Shown piece by piece: positions 62,522 through 64,000 of a DNA stretch of 64,000 nt. Source of the stretch: Eubacteriales bacterium (GTDB taxonomy: Bacteria; Bacillota; Clostridia; Oscillospirales; CAG-382); contig JAQVPJ010000002.1 of NCBI GenBank assembly GCA_028702135.1, forward strand, positions 100,338-164,337, written 5' to 3'. The notes beneath the pieces were generated by a model, which was given only the letters and a program-made list of their open reading frames with translations, was not told where the DNA came from and ran no database searches. Position 1 is the first letter of the stretch; each line of letters starts with the position of its first letter. Position numbers and translations under genes: made by a program.

Positions 62522-63445
62522 ATGAGAATAGGAATCGACCTGGGGGGAACAAGCGTCGCTGTGGGTTTGGTTGATGATGAATACAACGTTCTATACCGCA
62601 CAAGTGCAAAAACGGCGGGCTGCAAGACGGATAGCGAGCTTTTCGAAATCATTAACAAATGCGTTTATGAACTTTTTGAAATCAGCGATATTTCTAATGA
62701 TAAAATAGATTCAATCGGTATAGGTTGTCCCGGTTCGACCGATTTGGAGCGTGGCTTGGTAGTGAGGTCCGGAAACCTGCCGTTAAGCAATTCGCCGGTT
62801 GTGAGCATCCTTACCGAAGAATTTAAAAAAAAGGTCTACCTCGATAACGATGCAAATTGCGCCGCATGGGGAGAATTCAATTCAGGCATCGCAAAAAGTG
62901 TTCATAATATGATTATGATAACGCTCGGAACCGGAATAGGCGGCGGAATTCTAATTAATGACAAAATAATTCACGGATTGGAGAATCATGCCGGAGAAAT
63001 AGGACATATAGTTGTTGATATCAACGGAAAACGCTGTGCTTGCGGCAGAATCGGTTGCTGGGAGACTGTCGCATCAACCAGAGCCCTAATAGAGCGGGTA
63101 AGATCGGAGGTCAAACAGGTTCCGTACAGCATAATAGGTAAGGTTGTCGCCGAAAACAATGGATATGTCGATGGCAGAACCCTTTTTACAGCTCTCAAGC
63201 GCGGGTGTAAGGTAGCAAGGGATATTTTCGAAGATTACTTAGAGATGCTTTCGGTCGGAGTTTTAAATATTATCGATATTTTCAGACCCGATATGATTGT
63301 CATAGGAGGAGGCATATCAAAGGAGGGCGATACTCTGTTATTACCCCTTCGAGAAGCGGTCGGAGAGTGCTCAACGCGAATTGAGATAAGCTCTTTGAAC
63401 GACAACGCCGGCATTATTGGTGCGGCTTTGCTTTATAAAAAATAA
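62522..63445 (+). CDS. ROK family sugar kinase
   Basis: A 307-residue ROK protein without a helix-turn-helix, so a kinase rather than repressor: phosphate loop GIDLGGTSVAVG, NDANCAAWGE, TLGTGIGGGI, ENHAGEIGHI, and the zinc site CACGRIGCWE. It phosphorylates glucose, GlcNAc, or a similar hexose at C6. It follows the NahK-like gene by 12 bp, with GAGG before the ATG. Together the operon can give hexosamine 1-phosphate, a nucleotide sugar and a hexose 6-phosphate. Confidence 0.9.
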   Translation: MRIGIDLGGTSVAVGLVDDEYNVLYRTSAKTAGCKTDSELFEIINKCVYELFEISDISNDKIDSIGIGCPGSTDLERGLVVRSGNLPLSNSPVVSILTEEFKKKVYLDNDANCAAWGEFNSGIAKSVHNMIMITLGTGIGGGILINDKIIHGLENHAGEIGHIVVDINGKRCACGRIGCWETVASTRALIERVRSEVKQVPYSIIGKVVAENNGYVDGRTLFTALKRGCKVARDIFEDYLEMLSVGVLNIIDIFRPDMIVIGGGISKEGDTLLLPLREAVGECSTRIEISSLNDNAGIIGAALLYKK

Positions 63446-63546
63446 TAGTTTAATAGCAGAATTTTCTATTAATATTTTCTCTTTGAATGATAACAATATC
63501 AGTAGAGGGAAACCTCACTAATTGAAAATCAAAAAGGAGAATAGAA

Positions 63547-63753
63547 ATGGCAAGCAGAAACAACAGAAGCTTAGTTCCTGAAGCGAAAGCTGCTCTTGAC
63601 CAGTTTAAAATGGAAACCGCAAACGAAGTGGGCGTTACTCTTAAACAGGGTTATAACGGTGATTTGACCGCTAGGCAGGCAGGCTCCATTGGCGGACAGA
63701 TGGTTAAGAAAATGATTCAAAGCTACGAGAACCAGCTTAAGGGAACAAAGTAG
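63547..63753 (+). CDS. Alpha/beta-type small acid-soluble spore protein
   Basis: A 68-residue SASP with LVPEAKAALDQFKMETANEV at the N-terminus and the conserved GDLTARQAGSIGGQMVKKMI. These proteins coat spore DNA in the A-form and protect it against UV and chemicals. It shows that the organism has an endospore programme. RBS AAGGAG precedes the ATG. A forespore (sigma-G) promoter is expected in 63446-63540 but I could not define one with confidence. A strong terminator follows. Confidence 0.95.
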   Translation: MASRNNRSLVPEAKAALDQFKMETANEVGVTLKQGYNGDLTARQAGSIGGQMVKKMIQSYENQLKGTK

Positions 63754-63791
63754 TCAATTAAACAGTTTATTGATTTTCTATAAAATTGATC

Positions 63792-63820
63792 CGCAGCAGG
63801 TTATTCCTGCTGCGATGTTT
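63792..63820 (+). terminator. Terminator after the spore protein gene
   Basis: CGCAGCAGG (63792-63800) pairs with CCTGCTGCG (63806-63814), followed by ATGTTTTTGCTTTTTT. Confidence 0.85.
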
Positions 63821-63891
63821 TTGCTTTTTTAACATAATATTTCTTTACAGTTTTTGGATGTATTTTTTTCATGGAATTTGAAAAAAAGGTG

Positions 63892-63920
63892 TTGACAAAG
63901 GTGAGATGGTATGGTATATT
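63892..63920 (+). promoter_or_regulatory. Strong promoter, probably of a stable RNA operon beyond the right edge
   Basis: TTGACA (63892-63897), 17-bp spacer, TATATT (63915-63920). The transcript would start near 63927 and opens with CTGCC...GGCAG (about 63930-63948) and GC-rich, purine-rich leader sequence with no ATG or ribosome binding site to the window end. That pattern resembles rRNA leaders in Clostridia. The RNA gene itself is not in the window. Confidence 0.55.
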
Positions 63921-64000
63921 AATAAAGCTGCCCCGCGGACGGCAGAGCTGAAGTCAGAGCGAGAGCGGGGAAAAGACTGAGGGATAGCGGATAGCGGAAC

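Overview
The window reads as a chromosomal segment of an endospore-forming Clostridia-type Firmicute. Evidence for this is an alpha/beta small acid-soluble spore protein (63547), SpoVG (24321), AAGGAG-type ribosome binding sites before most genes, near-consensus TTGACA/TATAAT promoters with 17-bp spacing, a T-box leader, a MetA with the acetyl-CoA-type Glu111, and many lipoproteins and membrane-anchored proteins with Ser/Glu/Asp-rich linkers. An Oscillospiraceae/Ruminococcaceae-like gut lineage is my inference; no rRNA lies in the window to prove it.

Layout. 1-6412: the 3' end of cheD, then a leftward housekeeping operon phoH-ybeY-era-recO-mutS2-pspC. 6627-8129: an orphan solute-binding lipoprotein. 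8254-11209: a zinc uptake operon znuA-znuC-znuB-zur with a palindromic operator candidate. 11276-15649 (leftward): an anchored surface protein, nadC-nadB, metA. 15810-19006: Sua5/YrdC, coaE, a lytic transglycosylase and an M18 aminopeptidase. 19074-21524: a very unusual 816-residue lipoprotein. 21785-26148: GNAT acetyltransferase, rpmB, murC, spoVG, coaX and an ECF S-component. 26212-33871 (leftward): gapA, the TatD-linked radical SAM gene with tatD and metG, tadA, a CPBP protease, and an rsgA gene fused to an RNHCP domain. 34050-34260 holds a self-contained promoter / 12-codon ORF / terminator unit in front of rsgA. 34327-37172: eno, a ZIP transporter, and a flavin reductase-rubredoxin fusion. 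37336-37555: a decayed pyruvate kinase. 37619-42607: a HEVSH lipoprotein, a PRTase-like protein with a damaged PRPP motif, and a PAS-GGDEF-HD-GYP receptor. 42807-45287: an anchored CBM9/DOMON-like protein, a glycerophosphodiesterase with a structured 5' UTR, and a hotdog thioesterase.

45308-49505 is the most interesting stretch. A complete T-box leader, specifier best read as UAC (Tyr), controls a class I adenylate-forming (acyl-CoA ligase-like) enzyme. It faces a condensation/alcohol-acetyltransferase-like protein and a zinc-ribbon membrane protein. T-boxes normally control aminoacyl-tRNA synthetases or amino-acid supply genes, so this suggests an amino-acid-responsive acyl or amino-acid conjugation pathway.

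49683-56904: PspA with a Gly/Arg-rich membrane partner, a double-zinc-ribbon propeller-like protein with a CBM9-like lipoprotein, and a bacterial SUV3-type RNA helicase. 56975-58159: a Nudix hydrolase and an RsmC-like methyltransferase. 58218-63445: a probable amino-sugar salvage locus (Gfo/Idh/MocA oxidoreductase with GH109-like features, AraC regulator, sugar nucleotidyltransferase, NahK-like kinase, ROK kinase). The window ends with the spore protein gene and a strong promoter that probably starts an rRNA or other stable RNA unit beyond the edge.

No tRNA, rRNA, CRISPR array, insertion sequence or prophage was recognised. Starts were moved to internal ATG/GTG/TTG codons where a ribosome binding site supported this. 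All functions are from reading motifs by eye; no database search was possible.
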